64,000 bases of DNA from Dysgonomonas sp. 520 (GTDB lineage: Bacteria > Bacteroidota > Bacteroidia > Bacteroidales > Dysgonomonadaceae): NCBI RefSeq assembly GCF_010501095.1, contig NZ_QVMP01000012.1, positions 1 to 64,000 on the forward strand, written 5' to 3'. Numbering within the stretch: the first letter of the stretch is position 1; every line of letters begins with the position of its first letter. Below, piece after piece: positions 25,123-34,152 of this stretch. The translations under genes and the position numbers were made by a program. The notes beneath the pieces are model-generated. The model was given only the letters and a program-made list of their open reading frames with translations. It made no database searches and had not been told where the DNA came from.

Positions 25123-27669
25123 TCAGAAGGACATCTCGAAGCCTAAACGGATTGCCGATTTGTCTATGTTGGGATGATTGAGGTAGTTCAGTCTCCAAAC
25201 GTAATCCAACCTGAAAAAGCCGAGAATATTTTCCAGACCTACACTAGCCTCCATATACGGGTCTTTTTTCATTTTAAAAGAATTGTTGGGAAAGACTAAC
25301 ATTTTGTTGTTGTGTTCGGGATTATTTCTGTCGGATAATGAACCCCAAATTCCTCTTAATCCAAAAACTTCCCGAAGTTTTAGCATATTGAGCAACGGTA
25401 TTCTGTTCAATAACCAACCATCCATATTGTAGGTAACGTTCCATGTTATCTGCTGATCGTTCAAAAACTCAAGGGTATTTACCAAACTGAATGAATGTTT
25501 TTGTATAGTAAATGATTTATTGGCACTGGCTGTCAAAAGAATGGGAAAGGGTGCATCTCCCCATATTTTTTCACCTATTACGTTTATTTGCAGCTTTCCG
25601 TAAGGCGACATCCAGAAATCTTTTGTTATGGATGCCATCAGTTTGTGATAATTATAGTCGCTGCCGAATACGTTTTTCAATCCGGCGGTATACGAAAGGC
25701 TGTATACGACGCCTTCGTGCGGAATCTTCCTTCTGGCACGTCTCTGTTGGAAGAATTTTTCGTTGGGTGCATAACGAAGACTGAGCCCTACTTCGGTAGA
25801 GATAAGATTTGGTTTGAAAAACATATTGCCATTGTCGTCGATAAGACGGAATGTTAAGTTTCCGGCAGGCTTTTCTTTCTGAGTACGAGCAAAAATGTCG
25901 AACGAGAAGTTCTTATATGTTTCGTGTTTAAATTCAACCTGAGTTGTACGTGAATATGTTGCGTTTTCTTTCAACTGGTTCTTTCCGGACATGAAAATAT
26001 CGTCACGTTCCGATTGCAAGAATCTCAAACCTAAAGGGTTTGCATCGTATTTGTGACCTACCACCAGATTTGTCATCGGAAACTCATCCTTGTTTTTTTC
26101 CCTGTTCCCGAATGCCCATGTTGCTTCTCCGTAGTATTTGAATTTTTTGTCTTTTGTTCCGTAGGCGCCATATCCGTACAAGAATAGATGCTTGTGAAAA
26201 TTGGGCGTGGTGTTTCCTGTCAGCCTGAATCGGGCACCCTCCAATCCGTTGAAACTGAATAGGCTGAGGGTCTTACCTACTTCAAATTTATTCTTTTCTT
26301 CATCGCTTGACAATGGAACCGAACTGCTTGATATAATTTTTACGGCCCCAAGGAAAAGCTTGAAATATTTGTTCGACATAAGTTCGTCCATCATCAAATC
26401 TACCTTATAGTCAGTGTTTAAGGACTGAGGCCTGTTCTCTTCCCAATATTCCCTACTTTGTTTATTGTATCCCGATACGTAAAGAACGGGAGCCGGATTT
26501 ACGAAGACAACATCAACCGGTTGGTTGAAGACAAAATTATTGTAGTTTTTCACCTTTTCCACATATAATTTTATGGCATTTGCCATTGTCAAATCTACCG
26601 ACATGGTAAGTGTTTTTGGTATCCACAAATTTGGCGACAGTTCTTCAAAATCTTGTTCCACCACCATGGCGTCCACAAAGTTTACGTTCGATTTGTTGGG
26701 AACATCCATCGTAACTCTTTTTACGGCATAGGAAGAGTCGTTCGATACATAAATGTTGCCGGTGAAACCGATATCGCGGGTGTTGAACGGAAGAAATCCC
26801 AGATTGATGTATCTTTCCTGTTCTATTGTCACGGTATCAATGATATACCATTTATAAAAATCGACAGCCTGACTTGAACTCAAAGGACCGACGAAGTCTC
26901 TGAGAAGCAGGTTTATTTTGTTGTCCGTAATGTTTATGTCTTTAAACATTTCCTTAGTAACCGCATCAATCGCCTCCACGTTCATGGCCTCGTCTATTCC
27001 GTTCAGTTCGTGGGCAGTAACGATTCTTTTCGTAGATTCAGGCTTTTTTCTGTAATAGAATGTGGATAGGGTTTCCCTCGTAGAAAATGGTAAAATAGTT
27101 TTGTTGTCTATACGCGACTGCATAGTATATTTAGCCAACTTTTCCTTTACCTTGGCAGTGTCTACTTTGTTGAATGCAAAGATCAGCCTGTCATATTCAT
27201 CAGTCTGATAGTAGTCCTGATTGCGAATGTTGTTCCTCTCTTTGTTCTCAATTACTTTTTTAATGAGCTCTACGGCCGGATTGTTTTTCTTCGAATATTT
27301 TTCCTTTCCCGGTCTTATAACTACTTCATCCAGTTGATACTCCGATGGTTGTAACAAAACTTCCAGAGTTGTGGTTTTCCCAATAGGGACAGTTTTCGTC
27401 CATGTTTTGTAACCCATGAGTGAAACCACCACCTGATTCTTTTTGCTATTGTTACTTATTTTGAATTTACCTTTTTCGTCCGATATATTTCCAACCGCCG
27501 AGTCGTCGAACCTGACAATTGCAAATTCAATAATATTGCCTGTTATTGAATCTTTAACAACTCCCTGAACAGTTGTTGTTTGAGAAAAAGAATATGATTG
27601 AATAACAAGCAATAAACTGATGGCTGCAATCAGCTTCTTTATATATGATTTATTTGACTTTACAGACAT
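25123..27669 (-). CDS. DUF5686 outer-membrane protein with carboxypeptidase-regulatory domain
   Basis: This 848-residue protein has a signal region ending SYSFSQ, a CarboxypepD_reg domain (about residues 33-120: VQGVVKDSITGNIIEFAIVRF, ending LDEVVIRPG) and a long DUF5686 part whose C-terminal half consists of amphipathic strands typical of an outer-membrane barrel, ending FEMSF. The DEVVI motif resembles that of TonB-dependent receptors, but the plug domain is not seen. Proteins of this type are common in Bacteroidetes and their function is unknown. Confidence 0.85.
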   Translation of the reverse strand: MSVKSNKSYIKKLIAAISLLLVIQSYSFSQTTTVQGVVKDSITGNIIEFAIVRFDDSAVGNISDEKGKFKISNNSKKNQVVVSLMGYKTWTKTVPIGKTTTLEVLLQPSEYQLDEVVIRPGKEKYSKKNNPAVELIKKVIENKERNNIRNQDYYQTDEYDRLIFAFNKVDTAKVKEKLAKYTMQSRIDNKTILPFSTRETLSTFYYRKKPESTKRIVTAHELNGIDEAMNVEAIDAVTKEMFKDINITDNKINLLLRDFVGPLSSSQAVDFYKWYIIDTVTIEQERYINLGFLPFNTRDIGFTGNIYVSNDSSYAVKRVTMDVPNKSNVNFVDAMVVEQDFEELSPNLWIPKTLTMSVDLTMANAIKLYVEKVKNYNNFVFNQPVDVVFVNPAPVLYVSGYNKQSREYWEENRPQSLNTDYKVDLMMDELMSNKYFKLFLGAVKIISSSSVPLSSDEEKNKFEVGKTLSLFSFNGLEGARFRLTGNTTPNFHKHLFLYGYGAYGTKDKKFKYYGEATWAFGNREKNKDEFPMTNLVVGHKYDANPLGLRFLQSERDDIFMSGKNQLKENATYSRTTQVEFKHETYKNFSFDIFARTQKEKPAGNLTFRLIDDNGNMFFKPNLISTEVGLSLRYAPNEKFFQQRRARRKIPHEGVVYSLSYTAGLKNVFGSDYNYHKLMASITKDFWMSPYGKLQINVIGEKIWGDAPFPILLTASANKSFTIQKHSFSLVNTLEFLNDQQITWNVTYNMDGWLLNRIPLLNMLKLREVFGLRGIWGSLSDRNNPEHNNKMLVFPNNSFKMKKDPYMEASVGLENILGFFRLDYVWRLNYLNHPNIDKSAIRLGFEMSF

Positions 27670-27761
27670 TGGGTTTTATTTACGAACAAAAATGTTTACT
27701 TGCCAAAGCCTAAGATATTTAGTTATCCTAGGCTTTCAAGATGTTATTTTTGAAGTTCTGT

Positions 27762-29447
27762 TTAGTTAGTAAGTTTGCGATAACGTACACGTTTAGGCTC
27801 TACATTGCCCATTCGTGCTTTCTTATTTTCTTCATATTCGCTGTATGATCCTTCGAAATAAAAGACCTCCGAATTTCCTTCGAATGCCAATATGTGCGTA
27901 CATATCCTGTCGAGGAACCAGCGGTCGTGAGATATAACAACGGCACAGCCTGCAAAGTTCTCCAAACCTTCTTCCAATGCACGTAATGTGTTCACATCTA
28001 TGTCGTTGGTAGGTTCGTCCAGAAGCAAAACATTGGCTTCGGCTTTCAGTGTTAAGGCCAGATGCAGACGGTTACGCTCACCACCGGAAAGCACTCCGCA
28101 AAGCTTTTCCTGATCGGCTCCCGTAAAATTGAAGCGTGAAAGATATGCCCGGGCATTGATCTCTTTACCTCCAACCCGTACAAACTCAGTGCCTTCCGAT
28201 ACTACCTGATACACCGATTTGTTCGGATCCATAGACTCGTGTGCTTGGTCTACATAAGCAGTTTTTACGGTTTCTCCCACTTCAAATGTGCCTTTGTCTG
28301 GGGTTTCCATTCCTTGAATGAGGCGGAACAGTGTTGTTTTACCTGCCCCGTTAGGTCCGATAATGCCAACTATGCCGTTAGGCGGTAGCGAGAAGTTGAG
28401 ATTGTCGAACAGCAACTTATCACCAAAGGCTTTTGCCACATCATGCGCTTCTATAACTTTGTTTCCGAGGCGTGGACCATTCGGAATAAATATTTCCAGT
28501 TTTTCTTCTCTTTCCTTTTGGTCGGCGTTCAACAGTTTCTCGTATTCGTTCAAACGAGCCTTACCTTTTGCCTGACGTGCTTTCGGAGCCATTCGCACCC
28601 AATCCAATTCCCGTTCAAGTGTTTTGCGGCGTTTGCTTGCTTGCTTTTCTTCCTGTTCCATACGCTTGGTTTTTTGTTCCAGCCAAGAAGTATAGTTTCC
28701 TTTCCAGGGAATGCCTTCGCCACGATCCAACTCAAGAATCCAACCCGCTACGTGGTCAAGGAAATAGCGGTCGTGGGTGATACAGATAACCGTTCCGGCA
28801 TATTGTTGCAAATGTTGTTCGAGCCAGTCAATTGATTCGGCATCCAAGTGGTTGGTAGGCTCATCCAGCAACAAAACGTCGGGTTGTTGCAATAGCAGGC
28901 GGCAAAGAGCCACACGGCGTTTTTCACCTCCCGACAGGTGTTCTGTCAACTCGTCTTCGGGCGGACAACGCAGGGCATCCATAGCACGTTCCAGCTTATT
29001 GTCCAGATTCCATGCGTCGGTAGCGTCAATTTTATCTTGAAGTTCGGCTTGCCTTGCAAAAAGGGCATCCATTTTGTCGGCATCCTCGTAATATTCGGGA
29101 AGTCCGAATTTTTCGTTTATTTCTTCATATTCGGTAAGTAGATCAATGATTGGCTGTACACCTTCCTGAACCACTTCCTTCACAGTTTTGGTAGGGTCGA
29201 GCTTAGGATCTTGTTCCAGATAACCAACGCTATACCCCTTGTCGGAAACAATTTCGCCCTGATATTCCTTATCAATACCGGCAATGATTTTCAATAAAGA
29301 AGACTTACCCGATCCGTTAAGACCGATAATGCCAATTTTAGCTCCGTAGAAGAAAGATAGATAAATGTTTTTCAGTACTTGTTTTTGTGGGGGATATATT
29401 TTATTTACCCCAATCATCGAGAAAATGATCTTTTTATCGTCCGACAT
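27762..29447 (-). CDS. ettA: Energy-dependent translational throttle protein EttA (ABC-F)
   Basis: This 561-residue soluble ABC-F protein has two nucleotide-binding domains: Walker A GLNGSGKSS and GPNGAGKTT, signatures LSGGEKRRVAL and LSGGERNRLHL, and Walker B LLLDEPTNHLD and LLLDEPTNDID. The linker between them (about residues 245-320, basic and helical) is the P-site tRNA interaction motif, and the first domain has the EttA-type arm (EEINEKFGLPEYYEDADKMD). Length and order match EttA, which binds the ribosomal E site and gates the first elongation step according to energy state. It is a single gene. Confidence 0.93.
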   Translation of the reverse strand: MSDDKKIIFSMIGVNKIYPPQKQVLKNIYLSFFYGAKIGIIGLNGSGKSSLLKIIAGIDKEYQGEIVSDKGYSVGYLEQDPKLDPTKTVKEVVQEGVQPIIDLLTEYEEINEKFGLPEYYEDADKMDALFARQAELQDKIDATDAWNLDNKLERAMDALRCPPEDELTEHLSGGEKRRVALCRLLLQQPDVLLLDEPTNHLDAESIDWLEQHLQQYAGTVICITHDRYFLDHVAGWILELDRGEGIPWKGNYTSWLEQKTKRMEQEEKQASKRRKTLERELDWVRMAPKARQAKGKARLNEYEKLLNADQKEREEKLEIFIPNGPRLGNKVIEAHDVAKAFGDKLLFDNLNFSLPPNGIVGIIGPNGAGKTTLFRLIQGMETPDKGTFEVGETVKTAYVDQAHESMDPNKSVYQVVSEGTEFVRVGGKEINARAYLSRFNFTGADQEKLCGVLSGGERNRLHLALTLKAEANVLLLDEPTNDIDVNTLRALEEGLENFAGCAVVISHDRWFLDRICTHILAFEGNSEVFYFEGSYSEYEENKKARMGNVEPKRVRYRKLTN

Positions 29448-29577
29448 ATTCTATATTTTGTTTGTTATTTCGTTTTTGTTAAGTTTTATGAACTGCAAAG
29501 ATAGTGAAATATGTATAACTGTGGAAAATCAAAAAAATCAAAAAGGAATGCGAAGATATTTAATATTCGATAAAGAA

Positions 29578-29612
29578 TGAAAGAATATGGCTGTCAACCA
29601 TATTTTTCTTTC
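29578..29612. terminator. Inverted repeat upstream of the phosphoesterase gene
   Basis: GAAAGAATATGG pairs with CCATATTTTTCTTTC. It lies between the divergent ettA and phosphoesterase genes, so it is either a stray terminator or a structural element. Confidence 0.35.
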
Positions 29613-29633
29613 ACTATTTAAACAATAAAGTTC

Positions 29634-29641
29634 TATTTTTG
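29634..29641 (+). promoter_or_regulatory. -7 box of the phosphoesterase gene
   Basis: TATTTTTG matches TAnnTTTG and lies 19 bases before the ATG at 29661. Confidence 0.4.
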
Positions 29642-29660
29642 CCAAAATAATAAAAATGAT

Positions 29661-30473
29661 ATGAGAAAGCGTATAACTTTATTCTTTGTTACATGCTCTA
29701 CTATTTTTCTTTCGGGATGCGACGCCTTTGAGTATCATCCTTACGATGGTAAAATTAGTGGAGAACGGAATGTTAATGCAAAAAATATTGCACGTATAGA
29801 AGAAGCATGTAAGGGAAAGGAAACTATTCGGTTTGCCTTTTTTGGCGATACTCAGCGATGGTACGACGAAACGGAAGATTTTGTTAAGGCACTGAATAAA
29901 AGAGATGATATTGACTTTGCTATTCATGGTGGCGATATATCTGATTTTGGTTTGACTAACGAATTCATCTGGATGCGTGATATTATGAACAAATTGAAAG
30001 TTCCGTATGTGGCTCTGTTGGGCAATCACGATTGTCTGGCAAATGGAGAAACTATTTACCGGAAAATATTTGGAGCGGAAAATTTCTCCTTTCTGGCAGG
30101 AAATGTGAAGTTTGTTTGTCTCAACACAAATGCGCTTGAGTATGATTATTCACGGCCTGTTCCCGATTTCAAATTTATAGAAGAGCAAATAAATGAAGAA
30201 CTGGAAGGACACGAAAAAACGGTTGTGGCTATGCACGTCCGTCCATATTCTATGGAATTTAACGACAATGTTGCCCGTGTATTCCAACATTATATAAATT
30301 TTTTCAAAGGGTTGCAATTCTGCCTGAATGCACACGATCATCATATAAAGATAGACGATTTGTTTGGCGATGGCATAATATATTATGGAACGGCCAATAT
30401 AGCCAAGAGAAAATATCTTCTTTTTACGATTAAACCTAACGACGAATATGAGTATGAAGTGGTGGAATTCTAA
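29661..30473 (+). CDS. Metallophosphoesterase lipoprotein
   Basis: This 270-residue protein has a lipobox (IFLSGCDA, Cys near residue 20) and calcineurin-like phosphoesterase motifs in order: GDTQRW, HGGDISDFG, LLGNHDC, VVAMHVRPYS and LNAHDHHIK. The first motif has Gln where D-x-H usually has His, a variant seen in some exported members. Metal binding should still be possible through the other ligands. It is lipid anchored in the periplasm or outer membrane. It overlaps the next gene by 26 bases, suggesting co-translation. Confidence 0.85.
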   Translation: MRKRITLFFVTCSTIFLSGCDAFEYHPYDGKISGERNVNAKNIARIEEACKGKETIRFAFFGDTQRWYDETEDFVKALNKRDDIDFAIHGGDISDFGLTNEFIWMRDIMNKLKVPYVALLGNHDCLANGETIYRKIFGAENFSFLAGNVKFVCLNTNALEYDYSRPVPDFKFIEEQINEELEGHEKTVVAMHVRPYSMEFNDNVARVFQHYINFFKGLQFCLNAHDHHIKIDDLFGDGIIYYGTANIAKRKYLLFTIKPNDEYEYEVVEF

Positions 30474-31101
30474 AATCAGGGTATTCTTGCTTACGGTGGT
30501 TTTGTGCCTATCGTTTGTTACTCAGGCAAATGCACAGAGTGAGTATGAAAGGCGAATGTATAACTATCAGACCCGGTGGAGCAAATTGATCCCTAAATAT
30601 ACAAAGGTGCAGTTTGCCGGAGGAATGGGCTTTCTTTCGTTGGGCGGAGGATGGAACTACGGGAAAAATAAGCAATGGGAAACTGATGTTTTGTTTGGTT
30701 TTATCCCCAGATATAGCGACGAAAAAGTTCGGGCAACATTTACCCTGAAACAAAACTTTATTCCTTGGAATGTGAAACTCGGAAAAGATTTTTCGATGGA
30801 CCCTTTGTCTTGCTCTTTGTATGCCAATTCGGTTCTGGATGGCGACTATTGGGCATCCGCTCCGGATAAATATCCTAACGGTTATTATTCCTTTTCCACT
30901 AAAATACGTTTCAATATGGCTTTGGGACAAAGGTTTACATATCACTTTCCTGTTGATAAAAGACGTACCCGAAAGTCTGTGACATTTTTTTATGAAATAG
31001 GAACAAACGAGTTATATCTGATCAGTGCATTTTGTAATAGCTATCTGAAGCCAAACGATTATTTACACCTATCTCTTGGGTTGAAAGTTCAAATTTTATA
31101 A
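30448..31101 (+). CDS. Putative outer-membrane beta-barrel protein
   Basis: This 217-residue protein has a signal peptide ending QANAQ. The mature part has alternating amphipathic strands with many Gly and aromatic residues (VQFAGGMGFLSLGGGWNYG, WETDVLFGFIPRY), ending LHLSLGLKVQIL, consistent with a small barrel. It begins 26 bases inside the preceding phosphoesterase gene. A Met two codons later (30454) could also be the start. No named family is recognised. The overlap points to a shared envelope function with the phosphoesterase. Confidence 0.7.
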   Translation: MSMKWWNSKIRVFLLTVVLCLSFVTQANAQSEYERRMYNYQTRWSKLIPKYTKVQFAGGMGFLSLGGGWNYGKNKQWETDVLFGFIPRYSDEKVRATFTLKQNFIPWNVKLGKDFSMDPLSCSLYANSVLDGDYWASAPDKYPNGYYSFSTKIRFNMALGQRFTYHFPVDKRRTRKSVTFFYEIGTNELYLISAFCNSYLKPNDYLHLSLGLKVQIL

Positions 31102-31158
31102 TTTTGTATAACGCAAACTTTCACTATTTATGTTATTGTAAATATGTGTTTTGTTTTA

Positions 31159-31189
31159 TTTGTCTGATAATGAGTAATTATCGGACAAA
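31159..31189. repeat. Strong hairpin between outer-membrane protein genes
   Basis: TTTGTCTGATAAT and ATTATCGGACAAA form a 13-bp stem (one G-T pair) around GAGTA. No T-tract follows on the plus strand, so it may be an RNA stability element rather than a terminator. Confidence 0.45.
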
Positions 31190-31238
31190 AAATGTTGTGC
31201 TGAATAAAATAATGAACAAAATTAAATAATTGTAAAAT

Positions 31239-32126
31239 ATGAACAAATTAGCATTACTTATTCCATTTTTGTTATCAACTGTTTTTGTCTTTTCTCAAGA
31301 AGTAGAGCCAACAGATATAAAACCTGTAAGTCCTTGGAAATTAAAAGGTAGTACGGGCGTTAATTTATCTCAAACGTCGTTAACCAACTGGTCGGCAGGT
31401 GGTGAAAATTCTTATGCCGGCAATGCCTATCTAAATGGGAGTTTAGAGTATAAAAAAGATAAATGGCTGTGGACAAATGCTTTGATACTTGAATATGGAC
31501 TTACACATCTGGAGTCGCAAGGAGTTCAGAAAACAGCCGATAAAATAGATTTTACTACTCAATTGGGATATAAAATTAACGATAAATGGTATTATTCGGC
31601 TATGGCTGATTTCAAGTCGCAGTTTTATTATGGGTATAACTATCCGAATAAAGACAATTATATCTCAAAATTTATGGCGCCCGGTTATTCCAATATATCG
31701 TTAGGGATTGAGTATAAGCCAAATGATAACTATTCGGCATATTTTTCGCCAATCGCAGGCAAGTTGACTTTCGTAACGGATGACTCATTGTCTAATGTGG
31801 GTGCTTTTGGTGTTGATCCCGGAGACAAATTCAAGGCAGAGTTGGGTGCTTATCTTAAAGGTAAAGCTCAGAAAGATATAATGGAGAACGTTAAACTGAT
31901 AACAGACGTAAGTTTCTTTACTGCATACGATAAGTCTTTTGGCAATGTAGATGTGGAGTGGAACGTACTTATCAACATGAAGATCAATAAATATTTGAAT
32001 GCAAATTTGAATACGACTCTAAAATATGACGATGATGTGAAATATGTTGATAAACACAACGTATCGCACGGAGCCAGAGTTCAGTTTAAAGAAATATTGG
32101 GAATCGGTTTTGCATATAATTTTTAG
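31239..32126 (+). CDS. DUF3078 family outer-membrane protein
   Basis: This 295-residue protein has a signal peptide ending VFVFSQ and the DUF3078 pattern: WKLKGSTGVNLSQTSLTNWSAGGENSYAGNAYLNGSLEYKKDKWLWTNAL, followed by barrel-like strands and a C-terminal Phe (GIGFAYNF). It is expected in the outer membrane. Function is unknown. It is a monocistronic unit as far as can be seen, between two envelope protein genes on the same strand. Confidence 0.88.
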   Translation: MNKLALLIPFLLSTVFVFSQEVEPTDIKPVSPWKLKGSTGVNLSQTSLTNWSAGGENSYAGNAYLNGSLEYKKDKWLWTNALILEYGLTHLESQGVQKTADKIDFTTQLGYKINDKWYYSAMADFKSQFYYGYNYPNKDNYISKFMAPGYSNISLGIEYKPNDNYSAYFSPIAGKLTFVTDDSLSNVGAFGVDPGDKFKAELGAYLKGKAQKDIMENVKLITDVSFFTAYDKSFGNVDVEWNVLINMKINKYLNANLNTTLKYDDDVKYVDKHNVSHGARVQFKEILGIGFAYNF

Positions 32127-32269
32127 TTATTATCCTGAAAATTAGTGTTTTGTGAATTTTTTCAATTGTAAAAAAAACTTAAATTTGAAAAATGTACGCA
32201 ACGTTTCACGAAACAAAGCATCTTTAATAGTGTAAAGAGTCTTAAAAGAAAAAAGGGAGGTTTGTGGTG

Positions 32270-33022
32270 ATGAAAAAAACTAAGAGTAGTTTTATTTTAG
32301 GAGTCATGTTATTTATGACTATCCTAATGTTCAGTTCTTGTGACGATGACGACTATTCGCTCGATGATTTTTATATTGACTTGGCAACAGTAAGTCCGAT
32401 AGGTGATTCAAAATCGTTTTATCTGATTCTTGATGATAAAACAACGTTGATTCCTGTGGCTCCGTTGAATATAAATTATACACCGAAAGCAAATCAGCGT
32501 GTTTACATAGATTACACTCTTTTGTCTGATTCGTATGAGGATTATGATCATGCAATTAAGATAAATTACATATCAAATATTCTGACAAAGGATGTATCAA
32601 TAATTAATACAGACACACAAAGCGATTCTTTAGGGTACGATCCTATTCAAGTCAAATCGGTATGGTTTGGTGATGATTACCTGAACTTTAGGTTTGCGTT
32701 TAGATATAATCATAAAACTCATTTTGTCAACCTTGTTGAAAATAAATTGAGGGAATATGACGACGACGGAAAGATACACTTAGAACTGAGACACAACGCA
32801 TATGAAGACGAACAATATAAAGATGGCATAGGATTGGGGGCATTTGATATACGCCCTTACATAGCCAGATACCCGGAAGCGGAATCAATTGGTTTTGTTA
32901 TCCATGTGCAAGAAGAAAAAGGTGAAGAAAAAATTTATGAAAGAAATTATACGAAAACTAATGTAGATACTTCTGACACGAAGTCATTTTGGGACACTAC
33001 TACCAGTTTAGATTTAGAATGA
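32270..33022 (+). CDS. NigD-like lipoprotein
   Basis: From ATG 32270 the protein has 250 residues, with a lipobox at FSSCDDDD (Cys about residue 23) followed by an acidic linker (DDDDYSLDDF) and a beta-rich body (LDDKTTLIPVAPLNINYTPKANQRVYIDYTLL) typical of the NigD-like family. Two upstream GTG codons are in frame (32264, 32267), but the ATG is preceded by an AGGGAGG-type stretch. It is probably surface or outer-membrane associated. NigD was named from a Prevotella bacteriocin region, but most members have unknown roles. Confidence 0.8.
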   Translation: MKKTKSSFILGVMLFMTILMFSSCDDDDYSLDDFYIDLATVSPIGDSKSFYLILDDKTTLIPVAPLNINYTPKANQRVYIDYTLLSDSYEDYDHAIKINYISNILTKDVSIINTDTQSDSLGYDPIQVKSVWFGDDYLNFRFAFRYNHKTHFVNLVENKLREYDDDGKIHLELRHNAYEDEQYKDGIGLGAFDIRPYIARYPEAESIGFVIHVQEEKGEEKIYERNYTKTNVDTSDTKSFWDTTTSLDLE

Positions 33023-33070
33023 TTAGTGTTTAGAATTACATTTTGATTATTACTTTTTGATTTTCCTATG

Positions 33071-33112
33071 AAGAAAAGAGGTCTTTGTGAAAAGATCTCT
33101 TTTCGCTTTTTT
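33071..33112 (+). terminator. Terminator of the NigD-like gene, overlapping argB promoter region
   Basis: GAAAAGAGGTCTTT pairs with AAAGATCTCTTTTC (one G-T pair) around GTGA, followed by GCTTTTTT. The T-tract runs into the -7 box of argB. Confidence 0.75.
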
Positions 33113-33113
33113 G

Positions 33114-33121
33114 TACTTTTG
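33114..33121 (+). promoter_or_regulatory. -7 box of argB
   Basis: TACTTTTG matches TAnnTTTG and lies 19 bases before the ATG at 33141, directly behind the terminator T-tract. Confidence 0.5.
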
Positions 33122-33140
33122 CATCCAGATTAGAAAAAAT

Positions 33141-33911
33141 ATGAAAAAACTGACATTAATAAAAGTTGGCGGAAAAATTGTTGAAGAGGCCGATTCGTTG
33201 AAACAACTGCTTCTTGATTTTTCGCACATCGAGGGTTATAAAGTGCTTGTGCATGGCGGGGGCAGGTCGGCAACCAAACTTGCCGAGCAATTAGGTATTG
33301 AAAGTAAGATGGTAGATGGCCGACGCATTACGGACGAAGAAACACTGAAAGTTGTGACAATGGTTTATGGCGGATTGGTCAATAAAAACATAGTGGCCAA
33401 ACTTCAGGCGTTGGGTATCAATGCTCTGGGGCTTACCGGGGCGGATTTGAATATTCTGCGTTCCGAAAAACGACCTGTGAAAGAAATTGACTACGGCTTT
33501 GTGGGAGATGTGAAAGAAGTGGATGCTTCGGTGCTGAGCTCCCTGATTGAGCAGGGAATAGTGCCTGTTGTAGCTCCCCTTACTCACGACGGAAAAGGGA
33601 ACATGCTGAACACGAACGCCGACACTATGGCTGCGGAAACGGCTCAGGGATTGGCAAAACACTTTGATGTGAGCCTGGTATATTGTTTCGAGAAAAAAGG
33701 GGTTCTTGCTGATGAAAATGATGATGATAGCGTTATTCCTGTTATCACGAAAACAGATTTTGAACATCTGTTGAGTGAGAAAATAGTGCAGGGAGGTATG
33801 ATTCCAAAACTGGAAAATGCCTTCAAATCGTTAGAGTTCGGAGTGAAGGAAGTGATAATAACCAAAGCGTCGGAATTAGGAAAAAATACGGGAACAAAAA
33901 TAAATTTGTGA
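33141..33911 (+). CDS. argB: Acetylglutamate kinase
   Basis: Phosphorylates N-acetylglutamate in arginine synthesis (cytoplasm). From ATG 33141 the protein has 256 residues and amino-acid-kinase motifs: LTLIKVGGKIVEE (phosphate-binding Lys), VLVHGGGRSATKLAEQLG, the substrate loop GRRITDEETLKVV, and NADTMAAETAQGL. An upstream in-frame extension is rejected because it crosses the -7 box. Other arginine genes are absent here, so argB stands apart from them. It is followed by the pheA attenuator. Confidence 0.95.
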   Translation: MKKLTLIKVGGKIVEEADSLKQLLLDFSHIEGYKVLVHGGGRSATKLAEQLGIESKMVDGRRITDEETLKVVTMVYGGLVNKNIVAKLQALGINALGLTGADLNILRSEKRPVKEIDYGFVGDVKEVDASVLSSLIEQGIVPVVAPLTHDGKGNMLNTNADTMAAETAQGLAKHFDVSLVYCFEKKGVLADENDDDSVIPVITKTDFEHLLSEKIVQGGMIPKLENAFKSLEFGVKEVIITKASELGKNTGTKINL

Positions 33912-33938
33912 TTGAAATATAAAATTCCTGTCAAAAAG

Positions 33939-33968
33939 TTTGTGATTATCAAAAAATAACTACATTTG
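33939..33968 (+). promoter_or_regulatory. Promoter of the pheA operon
   Basis: TTTG (33939-33942), 18 bases, then TACATTTG (33961-33968). The start of transcription would be near 33975, upstream of the Phe-rich leader peptide. Confidence 0.65.
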
Positions 33969-33996
33969 CACAATCGAAAATAAAATAGTGACAACT

Positions 33997-34068
33997 ATGA
34001 ATCAATTTTTCTTTGCATACTTTTTTAGCTTTTACTTTAGCCAAAGTAGAACAGGGTTTTGTATGTAA
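33997..34068 (+). CDS. Phe-rich leader peptide of the pheA attenuator
   Basis: This 23-codon open frame begins MNQFFFAYFFSFYF and contains eight Phe and two Tyr codons, ending just before the terminator region. It is positioned 29 bases after the -7 box, and no other role is apparent. Such a run of the regulatory amino acid is the hallmark of ribosome-mediated attenuation: stalling at Phe codons when charged tRNA-Phe is scarce leaves the downstream antiterminator strand free. It is too short for standard gene finders. Confidence 0.8.
   Translation: MNQFFFAYFFSFYFSQSRTGFCM
34031..34059 (+). promoter_or_regulatory. Pause hairpin and antiterminator strand of the pheA attenuator
   Basis: TTTACTTT and AAAGTAGA (34031-34050) form a hairpin inside the leader peptide frame. 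Next to it ACAGGGTTT (34051-34059) pairs along all nine bases (one G-U) with AAATCCTGT (34108-34116), the 5' arm of the terminator. A ribosome that reaches the leader stop codon covers this strand. Confidence 0.65.
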
Positions 34069-34107
34069 AGAATTGAGAGTGTGAAAAGTTAAAATCAATA
34101 ATATATG

Positions 34108-34140
34108 AAATCCTGTCGAAGATCGACGGGATTTTTTTTT
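34108..34140 (+). terminator. Attenuator terminator before pheA
   Basis: AAATCCTGTCGA and TCGACGGGATTT form a 12-bp stem (one G-U) followed by a run of Ts ending 13 bases before the pheA start codon. It is an intrinsic terminator positioned to stop transcription before pheA. Confidence 0.85.
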
Positions 34141-34152
34141 GAATCAACAATT

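Noticed and set aside
28318-29141. Several plus-strand open frames inside ettA
   Set aside because: They are antisense frames over a clearly coding ABC-F gene without initiation signals. The same holds for antisense frames in pflB, nrdJ, putA and galK.
34105-34152. N-terminal extension of prephenate dehydratase
   Set aside because: The upstream ATG lies inside the attenuator terminator stem, and the family starts at MKRKVAIQG.
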